Shown one piece after another: positions 1 through 8,430 of a stretch of 55,362 bases of DNA; the first letter of the stretch is position 1; each line of letters begins with the position of its first letter. The translations under genes and the position numbers were made by a program. Source of the stretch: DASYHS01 sp035998295 (GTDB taxonomy: Bacteria > Pseudomonadota > Alphaproteobacteria > Azospirillales > Azospirillaceae); the NCBI RefSeq assembly GCF_035998295.1, contig NZ_DASYHS010000135.1, forward strand, positions 1 through 55,362. The letters are read 5' to 3'. The notes beneath the pieces are model-generated. The model was not told the DNA's origin. It did no database searches and saw nothing but the letters and a program-made list of their open reading frames with translations.

Positions 1-11
1 GCCCGCGCCCA

Positions 12-43
12 TCTGCTCCAAGTCCCGTCTGCTCCAAGTCCCG
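12..43. repeat. Tandem duplication, 2 x 16 bp
   Basis: The unit TCTGCTCCAAGTCCCG occurs twice head to tail with no mismatch. It ends on the base before the stop codon (44-46) of the minus-strand CBS gene, so it forms the start of that gene's 3' untranslated region. No function is evident; it is one of many short tandem duplications in this window. Confidence 0.9.
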
Positions 44-481
44 TCACGCGTTGCGCGGCTGCCCGCTCGGACGCGCGATGCCTTCCTCGGCCCGGGCGAC
101 GGACCCGCCGTCATGGGACCGGTCCGCCACGTCGCCCAGCGAGACGACGCCGACCAGGCGCTTGTCGCGGTTCAGCACCGCCAGCCGCTTGATCTGCTTC
201 TCGGCCATCAGCCGGGCCGCCTCGTCGTGCTCCTGGTCGTCGAAGCAGTAGACGACGTGCTCCGACATGGCGTCGCGCACCTTGGTCGCGTTGGGGTCGC
301 GGCCCTCGGCGACGGCCCGGATCGCGATGTCGCGGTCGGTCAGCGTGCCGACCAGGCGGTCGTTCTCGCCGACCGGCAGGAAGCCGCTGTCGGTCTCGCG
401 CATCTTCGCGGCCGCTTCCTTCAGCGACGTGTCCGGGGAAACCAGGACGACGTCGCGCGTCATGATGTCTCGAAGCTTCAT
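44..481 (-). CDS. CBS-domain pair protein
   Basis: A 145-residue cytosolic protein made almost entirely of two CBS motifs (roughly residues 5-58 and 70-125). The first opens with the characteristic IMTRDVVLVSPD segment and contains LVGTLTDRDIAIRAV; the second ends in LVGVVSLGDVADRS. Tandem CBS domains bind adenosine nucleotides and often work as stand-alone energy or redox sensors. The start at 481 is preferred over an in-frame ATG further upstream (538) because GGAGG lies a short distance before it and CBS homology begins at its second residue. The C-terminal tail (SVARAEEGIARPSGQ region) is low-complexity. The target is unknown. Confidence 0.9.
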   Translation of the reverse strand: MKLRDIMTRDVVLVSPDTSLKEAAAKMRETDSGFLPVGENDRLVGTLTDRDIAIRAVAEGRDPNATKVRDAMSEHVVYCFDDQEHDEAARLMAEKQIKRLAVLNRDKRLVGVVSLGDVADRSHDGGSVARAEEGIARPSGQPRNA

Positions 482-683
482 TTCGTCCTCCGTTGCGGTC
501 TCCAGACACCGACAACCGCGGACGCGGCGGACCATCACGGCCCGAAGTCCCGTTTCAGCCTACAAGACCCCGGCGCCTTCCGTTATCCTCTCCCGCGGCG
601 GCAACCGCTCCGCGCCGGCCGGCCCTCCGGGCCATCGCCAGCAGGCCCTCCGGGCCGATCGATGAACACGAGCGAGGACCAGC

Positions 684-1373
684 GTGCCGTTCGAGGACAC
701 CGGACCCCCACCTTGCTGCGTCTGCGCCGCGTCCGCGGTCCAGCCCTTCCTGGTGCTGCAAGGGCTGCGGTACTGGCGCTGCGTCCGGTGCGAGGCCACC
801 TTCCTCGACCGCGCGCACCGGCCGGCGCCGGCGCGCGAGCGCGCGCATTATCTCGGGCACGACAACGACGCCGCCGACGAGGGATACCGCCGCTTCCTGG
901 GCAAGCTGGCGCGGCCCCTGCTCGCGCGCCTGGCGCCGGGGCGGGACGGCCTCGACTACGGCTGCGGCCCGGGCCCGGCGCTGGCCGGGATGCTGCGCGA
1001 GGCCGGCCATCGCGTCCGCCTGTACGACCCGTTCTTCTTTCCCGATCCGGAGGCGCTCGATCGCAGCTACGACTTCATCGCCTGCAGCGAGGCGGCGGAG
1101 CATTTCCACCGTCCGGCCGAGGAGTTCGTCACCCTGGACCGCCTGCTGCGGCCGGGCGGCTGGCTGGCGGTGATGACCTGCTTCCAGACCGACGACGCCC
1201 GGTTCGCCGACTGGCACTACCGGCGCGACCCGACCCATGTCGTCTTCTACCGGGCGGCGACCTTGCGGCGCATCGCCGACCGGCACGGCTGGCGGTGCGA
1301 GATCCCCGTCAAGGACGTGGCCCTGATGCGCAAGGCGCCGGCCGAGGAGCGGGACCATCAGCTTCCTTCATGA
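684..1373 (+). CDS. Class I SAM methyltransferase with N-terminal zinc-ribbon
   Basis: A 229-residue protein. The N terminus carries two CxxC knuckles (CCVC near residue 11 and CVRC near residue 35), as in methyltransferases with a rubredoxin-like zinc site. A Rossmann methyltransferase follows, with the SAM-binding motif LDYGCGPGPAL near residue 90, an acidic residue at LYDPFFF, and the post-motif LLRPGGWLAVMT. The substrate cannot be read from sequence. It ends 7 bases before the Hen1-like gene on the same strand, so the two probably share a transcript. Upstream DNA (482-683) holds an imperfect repeat of GGCCCTCCGGGCC near 621 and 644 and no other gene. Confidence 0.8.
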   Translation: MPFEDTGPPPCCVCAASAVQPFLVLQGLRYWRCVRCEATFLDRAHRPAPARERAHYLGHDNDAADEGYRRFLGKLARPLLARLAPGRDGLDYGCGPGPALAGMLREAGHRVRLYDPFFFPDPEALDRSYDFIACSEAAEHFHRPAEEFVTLDRLLRPGGWLAVMTCFQTDDARFADWHYRRDPTHVVFYRAATLRRIADRHGWRCEIPVKDVALMRKAPAEERDHQLPS

Positions 1374-1380
1374 AGAGCGG

Positions 1381-1992
1381 ATGGAGGCCGTGCTGGCGGC
1401 CTTGCGTGCATGCGGCGCCCGCTCGGTGCTCGACCTCGGCTGCGGCTCGGGGCTGCTGCTGGCGCGCCTCGTGCGCGAGCCCGATGTCCGGCGGATCGTC
1501 GGCCTCGACGCCTCGGGCGAGGCGATCCGGGCGGCCGGGGACCGGCTGAAGGCGGGCGGCGTCGGGCCGGGCGTGTCGGTGTCCCTGGTCCACGGCTCCT
1601 TCACCGAACCGGACCCGCGGCTGGTCGGGTTCGACGCGGCCGCGATGGTGGAGACGATCGAGCATGTCGACCCCGACCGGCTGTCGGCGGTCGAGAAGGC
1701 GGTGTTCGGCTGCTACCGTCCGGGAACCGTGGTCATCACCACGCCGAACCGGGAGTACAACGGCCTGCTCGGCGTGCCCGGCCACCGGCTGCGCCACCGC
1801 GACCACCGCTTCGAATGGACCCGCGCCAAGTTCCGCTCCTGGGCCGGCGGCATCGCCGCCCGGCACGGCTACGCGGCGTCCTTCCGCGACGTCGGCGACG
1901 TCCATCCCGCCCTGGGCGGGGCGACCCAGATGGCGGTGTTCGCGCGGGACGATCGGGATTCCGGGCTTGTACCGGGGGCCCCGGTCCGGTAG
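1381..1992 (+). CDS. hen1: Hen1-type RNA 3'-terminal ribose 2'-O-methyltransferase, catalytic domain only
   Basis: A 203-residue protein matching the C-terminal methyltransferase half of bacterial Hen1. Visible features are the SAM motif LDLGCGSG (residues 17-24), the metal site E91-T-I-E94-H95, the TTPNREYN stretch (120-127), and the family signature RHRDHRFEWTR with H142, so the four expected metal ligands (E91, E94, H95, H142) are all present. Bacterial Hen1 normally has an N-terminal half that contacts Pnkp and sits beside pnkp for RNA repair; here neither is present. The frame is open from 1327, and residues just before the ATG (FLHEER) also look Hen1-like, but there is no ATG, GTG or TTG upstream, so 1381 is the only good start. 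A cut-down ancestor or a solo enzyme are both possible. Confidence 0.85.
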   Translation: MEAVLAALRACGARSVLDLGCGSGLLLARLVREPDVRRIVGLDASGEAIRAAGDRLKAGGVGPGVSVSLVHGSFTEPDPRLVGFDAAAMVETIEHVDPDRLSAVEKAVFGCYRPGTVVITTPNREYNGLLGVPGHRLRHRDHRFEWTRAKFRSWAGGIAARHGYAASFRDVGDVHPALGGATQMAVFARDDRDSGLVPGAPVR

Positions 1993-2003
1993 AACCCTCT
2001 TTA

Positions 2004-2021
2004 TATTGCGTCGCAGCAATA
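2004..2021. other. Inverted repeat in the hen1-SulP intergenic region
   Basis: TATTGC and GCAATA flank a 6-base spacer in a locally AT-richer stretch of the 252-base gap 1993-2244. There is no T-run, so it is not a standard terminator. It may be a protein-binding site upstream of the SulP operon. Nothing else recognisable lies in this gap. Confidence 0.4.
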
Positions 2022-2244
2022 CCATCCCTAGGTCCTTCGAGATACCGTCCGATCCGATGTAAGCCCGGCTCACCGACATCGCTCTTCGCGTCCCGCTCCC
2101 CGACATGCCGTCGAGGGGGCTTCGCCGGCAAGCGTGCCCGGCCGTGAAGCCGGCCCCATCCGTTCCGCGACCCCTTTTCCCGTCCCGCAGCCTGCCGCGG
2201 CTTCTGCCACATGCGGCCGGCATGCGCCCGGAGCTCGTCCCTTC

Positions 2245-3726
2245 ATGGATTTCACCCGACTGCGCGCCGAATGGTTCGGCAACGTCCGCGGCGACCTTCT
2301 CGCCGGCCTGGTCGTGGCGCTGGCCCTGATCCCCGAGGCGATCGCCTTCTCCATCATCGCCGGCGTCGATCCCAAGATCGGCCTCTACGCCTCCTTCTCG
2401 ATCGCCGTCATCATCGCGTTCGCGGGCGGCCGGCCCGGCATGATCTCGGCCGCGACCGCCGCGATGGCGATCCTGATGATCGACCTCGTCAAGGAGCACG
2501 GGCTCGAATACCTGCTCGCCGCGACCGTGGTGACCGGCGTCCTTCAGGTGCTGGCGGGCTTCCTGCGCCTCGGCTTCGTGATGCGCTTCATCTCGCGCTC
2601 GGTGATGACCGGCTTCGTCAACGCGCTGGCGATCCTGATCTTCCTGGCCCAGGTGCCGGAGCTGATCGGTGTGCCGGAGCTGACCTACCTCATGGTCGCG
2701 GCCGGGCTCGCGATCATCTACCTGCTGCCGCGCCTGACGCGCGCCGTGCCCTCGCCGCTGGTGTGCATCGTGGTGCTGACCGCGGTCTCGATCGGCTTCG
2801 GCCTCGACCTGCGCACCGTCGGCGACATGGGCGAGCTGCCGTCCACCCTGCCGGTCTTCCTGCTGCCCGACGTGCCGCTCACCCTCGACACGCTGCTGAT
2901 CGTGCTGCCCTACGCGGCGACCTTGACGGTGGTCGGGCTGCTGGAATCGCTGATGACGGCCTCGATCGTCGACGGCCTGACCGACACGCCGAGCGACAAG
3001 AACCGCGAATGCGTCGGCCAGGGCGTCGCCAACGTCGCGACCGGCTTCCTCGGCGGCATGGCCGGCTGCGCGATGATCGGCCAGTCCGTCATCAACGTGA
3101 AGTCCGGCGGCCGGGGGCGGCTGTCGACGCTGAGCGCCGGCCTGTTCCTGCTGTTCCTGATCCTCGTGCTCGGCGACTGGGTGCGCCAGATCCCGATGGC
3201 GGCGCTGGTCGCCGTGATGATCATGGTGTCGATCGGCACCTTCAGCTGGAGCTCGATCCGCAACCTCAAGGACCATCCCGCCAGCTCGAGCGTCGTGATG
3301 CTCGCCACCGTCGTCGTCGTCGTGGCGACGCACGACCTCGCGCAGGGCGTGCTGGTCGGCGTGCTGCTGTCGGGCCTCTTCTTCGCCTGGAAGGTCGCCC
3401 GCATCTTCCGCGTCACCTCCGCCCTGTCGCCGGACGGCCGCCACCGGACCTATGCCGTCGAGGGCGAGGTGTTCTTCGCGTCGTCCGAGGCTTTCGTCGC
3501 CGCCTTCGACTTCAGGGAATCGCTGGAGCGCGTCACGATCGACGTGACCCGCGCGCATATCTGGGACCTTTCGGGAGTGGCGGCGCTCGACACGGCCGTG
3601 CTGAAATTCCGGCGCGACGGTGCGGACGTCGATATCGTGGGCCTGAACGCGGCCAGCACGACGATCGTCGACAGGCTCGCCGTCCACGACAAGCCCGGCG
3701 CCCTCGAGCGCCTGATGGGGCACTGA
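2245..3726 (+). CDS. SulP-family anion transporter with C-terminal STAS domain
   Basis: A 493-residue inner-membrane protein of the SLC26/SulP family, which carry sulfate, bicarbonate or other anions. About a dozen hydrophobic segments occupy residues 20-400. The N-terminal family motif ALALIPEAIAFSIIAGVDP is present, as is the conserved YASFSIAVIIAFAGGRPGMISA segment just after it. The last ~90 residues (from VEGEVFFASSEAF) form a STAS-like domain with the IWDLSGVAALDTA phosphorylation-loop region. The start at 2245 fits the family N terminus (MDFTRLRAEW) and has GGAG upstream; a longer open frame from 2134 is low-complexity. It overlaps the following stress-protein gene at TGATG. The anion cannot be assigned. 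Confidence 0.9.
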   Translation: MDFTRLRAEWFGNVRGDLLAGLVVALALIPEAIAFSIIAGVDPKIGLYASFSIAVIIAFAGGRPGMISAATAAMAILMIDLVKEHGLEYLLAATVVTGVLQVLAGFLRLGFVMRFISRSVMTGFVNALAILIFLAQVPELIGVPELTYLMVAAGLAIIYLLPRLTRAVPSPLVCIVVLTAVSIGFGLDLRTVGDMGELPSTLPVFLLPDVPLTLDTLLIVLPYAATLTVVGLLESLMTASIVDGLTDTPSDKNRECVGQGVANVATGFLGGMAGCAMIGQSVINVKSGGRGRLSTLSAGLFLLFLILVLGDWVRQIPMAALVAVMIMVSIGTFSWSSIRNLKDHPASSSVVMLATVVVVVATHDLAQGVLVGVLLSGLFFAWKVARIFRVTSALSPDGRHRTYAVEGEVFFASSEAFVAAFDFRESLERVTIDVTRAHIWDLSGVAALDTAVLKFRRDGADVDIVGLNAASTTIVDRLAVHDKPGALERLMGH

Positions 3727-4595
3727 TGAGGGAGGCGTCGTTGACCGGGATACTCGCCTGCATCGACGGGTCGATCTATTCGCAAAGCGTGTGCGAGCAC
3801 GCCGCCTGGGCCGGGCGGCGGACATCGAGGCCGGTGGAGGTCCTGCACGCGCTCGGGCGGCGCGAGGTGTCGTCGGTGCCGGCCAACCTCAGCGGCAACC
3901 TCGACGCGGGCGAAAGCGAGACGCTGCTGGCCGAGCTGTCGTCGCTCGACGCGCAGCGCGCGAAGCTCGCGCAAAAGCGCGGGCGGCTCCTTCTCGACGA
4001 CGCGAAGGCGCGCATCGAGGCGGCCGGGGCGGGCGAGGTGACGGTGCGGCTGCGCAACGGCGACATCGTCGACGCGGTCGCGCAGACCGGGGCGGGGTCC
4101 CGCCTGGTCGTGATCGGCAAGCGGGGCGAGGCGGCGGACTTCGCCAGCCTCCATCTCGGCTCGAACCTGGAGCGGGTCGTGCGGGCCAGCTCGGAGCCGG
4201 TCCTGGTCGCGGCCCGCGCCTGGCGGCCGATCCGCCGCTTCCTGCTCGCCTATGACGGCGGGCCGAGCGCGTCCAGGGCGGTCGATCTCGCCCTCGGCGA
4301 CCCGCTGCTGCACGGCCTGGAGTGCCACCTGCTGATGGCGGGGAACGGCGAGGGCGGCGCCGGCGCGCGGCTGGAGGCGGCGGCGGCGCGCCTGCGGGCC
4401 GGCGGCTTCGAGGTGCAGGCGCGCGTCGAGCCCGGCGATGCCGAGGACGTGATCGCGCGCGCCGTCGAGGAGCACGCGATCGACCTCCTGGTGATGGGGG
4501 CCTATGGCCACTCGCGCATCCGCGCCCTGATCATCGGCAGCACGACGACGGCGCTGGTCCGCTCCTGCAGGATCCCGGTGCTGCTGGTCCGGTGA
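3726..4595 (+). CDS. Tandem-domain universal stress protein
   Basis: A 289-residue cytosolic protein with two UspA folds. The first runs from ILACIDGS (residue ~8) to about 160 and contains LVVIGKRGEA; the second begins at FLLAYDGGPSASRAVD and ends with the nucleotide-binding signature LLVMGAYGHSRIRALIIGSTT, then IPVLLVR. The G-x2-G-x9-G-S/T pattern of ATP-binding Usps is visible in the second domain only. Its ATG shares the last base of the SulP stop codon, so it should be translationally coupled to the transporter. A regulatory role on the transporter or response to the same stress is an inference. Confidence 0.92.
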   Translation: MREASLTGILACIDGSIYSQSVCEHAAWAGRRTSRPVEVLHALGRREVSSVPANLSGNLDAGESETLLAELSSLDAQRAKLAQKRGRLLLDDAKARIEAAGAGEVTVRLRNGDIVDAVAQTGAGSRLVVIGKRGEAADFASLHLGSNLERVVRASSEPVLVAARAWRPIRRFLLAYDGGPSASRAVDLALGDPLLHGLECHLLMAGNGEGGAGARLEAAAARLRAGGFEVQARVEPGDAEDVIARAVEEHAIDLLVMGAYGHSRIRALIIGSTTTALVRSCRIPVLLVR

Positions 4596-4656
4596 CGCGC
4601 AACCCCCGGGGGTGATTCCTGTTCTCCCGCTGGTTCGGTTGCGAACGCGAGGGGAC

Positions 4657-5511
4657 ATGCCCGACACCCCGCCCCCCGGCCGGCGCGTCATGGTCGTCGT
4701 CGCCCATCCCGACGACGAGACGATCGGCGCCGGCTCCCGGCTCGGCCGGTTCGCCGATGCGCTGGTCGTCCACGTGACCGACGGCGCGCCGCGCGCCGCC
4801 GGCTGCTCCGGCTGGAAGGACTACGCGGCGCTGCGCCGGCGCGAGCTGGAGGCCGCGATGGCCCTGGCCGGACTGGGCGCCGACCGGCTGGTCGCGCTGG
4901 GATATCCCGACCAGGCGGCGTCGCTGCACATGGAGGAGGCCGCGCGCCGGATCGCCGGGCTGGTCGCGGACTGGCGGCCCGACGCGGTGCTGACCCATCC
5001 CTACGAGGGCGGGCACCCCGACCACGACGCCACCGCCTTCGCGGTGCAGGCGGCCCTGGCGCTTCTGCGCCGTGACGGCGTTGCGCTCCTGCGCCGGGGG
5101 AGAGAGCCCGTGCCGCTCCTGACCGAGATGGCCTTCTACCACGGCGGCGGCGCGGACGGGGTCGCGACGTTCCAGGACTTCCTGCCGGGCGGGCCGGCCG
5201 TGCGCACGCGGCACCTCGATGCCGGCGCGCGGGCGCTGAAGCGGCGCATGTTCGACGCCCATGCCAGCCAGGCCGGCGTTCTGGCCCGGTTCCGCGACGA
5301 CCTGGAGCGCGACCGCGAGGCGCCCGCCTACGACTTCACCCGCCCTCCGCATCCGGGCCGGCTGAACTACGAGCGCTTCGACTGGGGCATGACCGGCGCG
5401 CGCTGGCGCGCGCTGGCGGCCGCGGCCCTCGACGCCCTCGGCCTGCCCCCGGCTCCCCTTGCGGCTCCCCTTGCCGCCCCCTTCGCCGCTGACCGGCCGC
5501 CGCCGCCGTGA
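4657..5511 (+). CDS. PIG-L family zinc-dependent deacetylase
   Basis: A 284-residue enzyme of the LmbE/PIG-L fold, which removes N-acetyl groups from sugars such as GlcNAc conjugates. The zinc motif AHPDDE (H17, D20) is intact, as is the second motif HPYEGGHPDHD (H120, H123). The start at 4657 follows AGGGG; an in-frame ATG at 4612 would add only an unconserved stretch. The C terminus ends in repeats of APLA encoded by a 12-bp tandem repeat. The substrate is unknown; no glycosyltransferase or thiol-synthesis partner lies nearby. Confidence 0.88.
   Translation: MPDTPPPGRRVMVVVAHPDDETIGAGSRLGRFADALVVHVTDGAPRAAGCSGWKDYAALRRRELEAAMALAGLGADRLVALGYPDQAASLHMEEAARRIAGLVADWRPDAVLTHPYEGGHPDHDATAFAVQAALALLRRDGVALLRRGREPVPLLTEMAFYHGGGADGVATFQDFLPGGPAVRTRHLDAGARALKRRMFDAHASQAGVLARFRDDLERDREAPAYDFTRPPHPGRLNYERFDWGMTGARWRALAAAALDALGLPPAPLAAPLAAPFAADRPPPP
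5451..5486. repeat. Tandem repeat, 3 x 12 bp, in the PIG-L 3' end
   Basis: GGCTCCCCTTGC occurs twice exactly, followed by a third copy with three changes. It encodes the alanine/proline-rich tail of the deacetylase and is in frame, so copy-number change would alter only tail length. Confidence 0.85.
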
Positions 5512-5545
5512 TACGGTCCGTGCGAGAGAAGGGGGAACCTGCCGG

Positions 5546-6031
5546 ATGCCGTCGTTCGATATCGTCTCAAAGACCGACGTCCACGAGGTGGACAACGCGC
5601 TCGCCGGCGTGCAGCGCGAGATGGCCCAGCGCTTCGACTTCAAGGGCTCGAAGAGCACGCTCGAGCGCGAGGGCGACACCATGACCCTGCTGGCCGACAA
5701 CGCGGCCAAGATGAAGCAGCTCCACGAGCTGCTGACGGTGCACCTGACCCGCCGCAAGATCGACGCCGGCGCGCTGGAGTTCGGGACCGAGGAACGGGCC
5801 GCCGGCGACATGGTGCGCCAGCAGGTGACGATCCGCCAGGGCATCGACCGCGAGCTGTCGAAGCGGATCGTCAAGGCGATCAAGGACAGCAAGCTCAAGG
5901 TCCAGGCCGCGGTCCAGGGCGACGAGCTGCGGGTCAGCGGCAAGAAGCTCGACGACCTCCAGGCCGCGATCGCCCTGGTCAAGGGCCTGAAGATCGAGCA
6001 GCCGCTCCAGTACGTGAACTTCCGGGACTGA
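5546..6031 (+). CDS. yajQ: YajQ family nucleotide-binding protein
   Basis: A 161-residue cytosolic protein that matches YajQ over its whole length: N terminus PSFDIVSKTDVHEVDNA, the RFDFKGSKS motif near residue 30, and the terminus LQYVNFRD. YajQ proteins have two RRM-like ferredoxin folds; some members bind cyclic di-GMP and act on transcription factors, and E. coli YajQ binds RNA and GTP. The start at 5546 follows AAGGGGGAA and gives the standard family length. The gene ends 24 bases from the convergent MFS gene with no clear terminator between. Confidence 0.96.
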   Translation: MPSFDIVSKTDVHEVDNALAGVQREMAQRFDFKGSKSTLEREGDTMTLLADNAAKMKQLHELLTVHLTRRKIDAGALEFGTEERAAGDMVRQQVTIRQGIDRELSKRIVKAIKDSKLKVQAAVQGDELRVSGKKLDDLQAAIALVKGLKIEQPLQYVNFRD

Positions 6032-6055
6032 GCGCCCGGCGCCGCCCGCGCCCGC

Positions 6056-7381
6056 TCAGCGTTCCCCGCCCGCCGCCATGCCGAGGGGCCGGCCCCTGGT
6101 CTCGACGTCGATGCGGCTGGCGGCGACCGCCGCGGCCAGCAGCAGGACCGCGAACAGCCCGATGGCGGCCTCGAAGCCGGCGCCGACGATCAGCGCCACC
6201 GCCGACGGCGCCAGCAGGCCGCCGAAGCGCGCCGTTGCCCCGGCCAGCCCCATGCCGGTCGCGCGCAGCTCGGTCGGGTAGAGCTCGGGCGTGTAGGCGT
6301 AGAGCGCGCCCCAGGTGCCGAGCAGGGCGAAGCTCATCACCAGCAGGGCGGCGGCGATCAGCAGCGGCGGCTCGGCGACGATGAAGACGAGGCAGCCGGC
6401 GGCGCTGGCGACCAGGAAGCCGATCAGCGTGCGCCGGCGCCCGATCGTCTCGACGCCGACCGCGGCCAGCGCGTAGCCCGGCACCTGGGCCAGCGCCAGC
6501 AGGACCAGGAACCCGTAGCCGCGCACGAAGCCGTACCCCTCGGTGACGAGGCGGCTCGGCAGCCAGATGAAGATGCCGTAATAGGCGGCCGAGACCAGCA
6601 GCCACACCGTCAGCACCAGCAGGCTGCGCCGACCCAGCCCGGCCGCGAACAGGTCGCGCATCCGGCCGCGCCGGGGCGTGCTCCCGGCCAGCCGCATGTC
6701 CGGGGCCGGGCGGCCGTTGCCGTGCGCCACGCGCTCGAGCACCGCCCGCGCCTCCTCGCCCCGCCCGGCGTTGAGCAGGTAGTGCGGCGATTCCGGCAGC
6801 CAGAAGCGCAGCCAGAACCCGATCGCGGCGGGCAGCGCGGTCGCGACGAACAGCCAGCGCCAGGCACCCTCTCCGGCCCACTGCCCGGCCCCCCAGGCGG
6901 CGAGCGCGACCGCGACGGTGCCGACCGCCCAGAAGCCTTCCAGGGCGACCAGCCAGCGGCCGCGCCGCTCCGGCGGCAGGAACTCCGCCATCATCGCGTA
7001 GTCGACCGGCAGCGTGCCGCCGACCCCGATCCCGGTCAGCAGGCGCAGCACCAGCAGCATCTCGAAGCTCTGCGAGAACGCCGAGGCGAGGCCGAACACC
7101 GCGTCGATCAGCACCGTGACGATCAGCACCCGCCGCCGGCCGAAGCGGTCGGCCAGCCGGCCGCAGCCCCAGGCGCCGATCAGCATGCCCAGGAAGAAGG
7201 CGGTGCCCGCCTGCACCGCCACCGGGATCGACAGCCCGAACTCGGCCGCCAGCGACGGCGCAGCGAAGCCGATGGCCAGGACCTGCATGGCGTCGGCGGC
7301 CCAGACCAGCCCGAAGATGGCCAGCAGGCGGTAATGGAACGGCCCGATTCCGATCCGGCTCAGCGCTTGGTCGACGGTCAC
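6056..7381 (-). CDS. MFS transporter, NiaP/SV2-like
   Basis: A 441-residue inner-membrane protein with about 12 predicted helices. The signatures of the sugar-porter/SV2-related branch are visible: IGIGPFHYRLLAIFGLVWAAD at the N terminus, the loop 2-3 motif GRLADRFGRRR, LTGIGVGGTLPVDYAMM in helix 4, and the inter-half motif YTPELYPTELRATGMG. This branch includes nicotinate (NiaP) and aromatic-acid or metabolite:H+ symporters; the substrate here is not determined. The preferred start is GTG at 7381, with AGGA upstream and homology starting at once; an in-frame ATG at 7453 would add an unconserved 24 residues. The 7382-7608 gap holds the divergent promoters of this gene and the DUF2066-like gene; no box was identifiable. 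Confidence 0.85.
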   Translation of the reverse strand: MTVDQALSRIGIGPFHYRLLAIFGLVWAADAMQVLAIGFAAPSLAAEFGLSIPVAVQAGTAFFLGMLIGAWGCGRLADRFGRRRVLIVTVLIDAVFGLASAFSQSFEMLLVLRLLTGIGVGGTLPVDYAMMAEFLPPERRGRWLVALEGFWAVGTVAVALAAWGAGQWAGEGAWRWLFVATALPAAIGFWLRFWLPESPHYLLNAGRGEEARAVLERVAHGNGRPAPDMRLAGSTPRRGRMRDLFAAGLGRRSLLVLTVWLLVSAAYYGIFIWLPSRLVTEGYGFVRGYGFLVLLALAQVPGYALAAVGVETIGRRRTLIGFLVASAAGCLVFIVAEPPLLIAAALLVMSFALLGTWGALYAYTPELYPTELRATGMGLAGATARFGGLLAPSAVALIVGAGFEAAIGLFAVLLLAAAVAASRIDVETRGRPLGMAAGGER

Positions 7382-7608
7382 GATGGGTGTCCTGCTCCGT
7401 TCGTCGCGGGGAAACGACCGGTACCGCCCGGTGGATGCCCTCGGATGCGGCACAATCGATCACATTTTTCGCGGCCCGTCGACTTTCCACGGCTCACCGG
7501 CTGCCGATCCCGCTCCGGGACCGCCTTCGGGCGAGGCGCGACGGTCTTGCAAAGACCGCCGGACCGGATCTAGACCATTGGGGGTCCAATCCTGTGGAGG
7601 GCGGGGTA

Positions 7609-8418
7609 ATGAAGTTCGTCGCCTTGCTGGTCGCGGCGGTGCTGTCCTGGGCGGCCGCGTCGGGGGCCGGCGCCGCCGAGGGGGGCGATCCCCTCTACAC
7701 GTCCCAGGCCGTCATCACCGGCCAGGACAACATCCCGGAACGCGAGCGGGGCTTCCGGGAGACGCTGGCCGACGTCCTGGTCCGCCTGTCGGCGGACCCC
7801 GGCGCTCCCGAGTCGCCCGCCGGCAAGGCCCTGATCGCCGAGGCCGGGCGCTATGTCGCGGCCTTCGATCTCCTGGACCGCAAGAAGGGCATCCAGATCT
7901 CGGACGAGCAGGGGACCAGGGACCGGGCCTACATCCTCACCGTCCGTTTCGACCGCGACGCCCTGAAGCCCGCCATGGAGGCGGCCGGGATGCCGGTCTG
8001 GGAGGGCGCGCGGCCGACCACGGCCGTGTTCCTGGGCATCGACGACACGGTCCGGCGCTACGTCCTCAGCGAGACGTCGCGGCGCGGCTACGGCCAGCGC
8101 GAGACGCTGCAGTCCCTGTCCGGGCGGCTGTCGATGCCGATCGTGATCCCGCCCGAGCCGGTGCCGGTCGCCTTCGACGCCCTCGTCGACCCCGACCCGG
8201 CGGCGCTGGGCACGCTCGCCGCCGGCCTCGGCGCCGACGCGTCGCTCGCCGGCACGCTGGCGCTCGGCGAGGGGGGCTACTGGACACTGCGCTGGGTCGG
8301 CGTGCCCGGCCCCGGCGGGACGCCGGTCGAAGGCCGCGTCGAGGGCGTCACCTTCGACGTGGCACTGCGCGACGCGATGGTCTCGGCGATGCGGGCCGCC
8401 CGGCAGGCGGCGCCGTAG
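7609..8418 (+). CDS. DUF2066-like exported protein
   Basis: A 269-residue protein with a clear Sec signal peptide (residues 1-23, MKFVALLVAAVLSWAAASGA, cleavage after AGA or AEA). The early mature region reads LYTSQAVITGQDNIPERERGF and DVLVRLSADPGAP, which is the N-terminal pattern of the DUF2066 family, proteins of unknown function in Proteobacteria. No catalytic motif was seen. The start is at ATG 7609 behind GGAGGGCGGGG; the longer open frame upstream is unconserved. The gene converges on pcaQ with 12 bases between. Confidence 0.8.
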   Translation: MKFVALLVAAVLSWAAASGAGAAEGGDPLYTSQAVITGQDNIPERERGFRETLADVLVRLSADPGAPESPAGKALIAEAGRYVAAFDLLDRKKGIQISDEQGTRDRAYILTVRFDRDALKPAMEAAGMPVWEGARPTTAVFLGIDDTVRRYVLSETSRRGYGQRETLQSLSGRLSMPIVIPPEPVPVAFDALVDPDPAALGTLAAGLGADASLAGTLALGEGGYWTLRWVGVPGPGGTPVEGRVEGVTFDVALRDAMVSAMRAARQAAP

Positions 8419-8430
8419 GGGCGGCGGGCC

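Noticed and set aside
1309..3825. Very long minus-strand open frame (838 codons)
   Set aside because: It runs antisense to the two methyltransferases and the SulP gene, and its product is His/Asp/Arg-rich filler, the usual shadow frame in GC-rich DNA. Similar long frames at 12018-13457, 45775-47817 and 47754-50027 were discarded for the same reason.
4596..4656. CCCCCGGGGG palindrome between the Usp and PIG-L genes as a terminator
   Set aside because: The stem has no loop and no T-run follows; it is expected by chance at this GC content.
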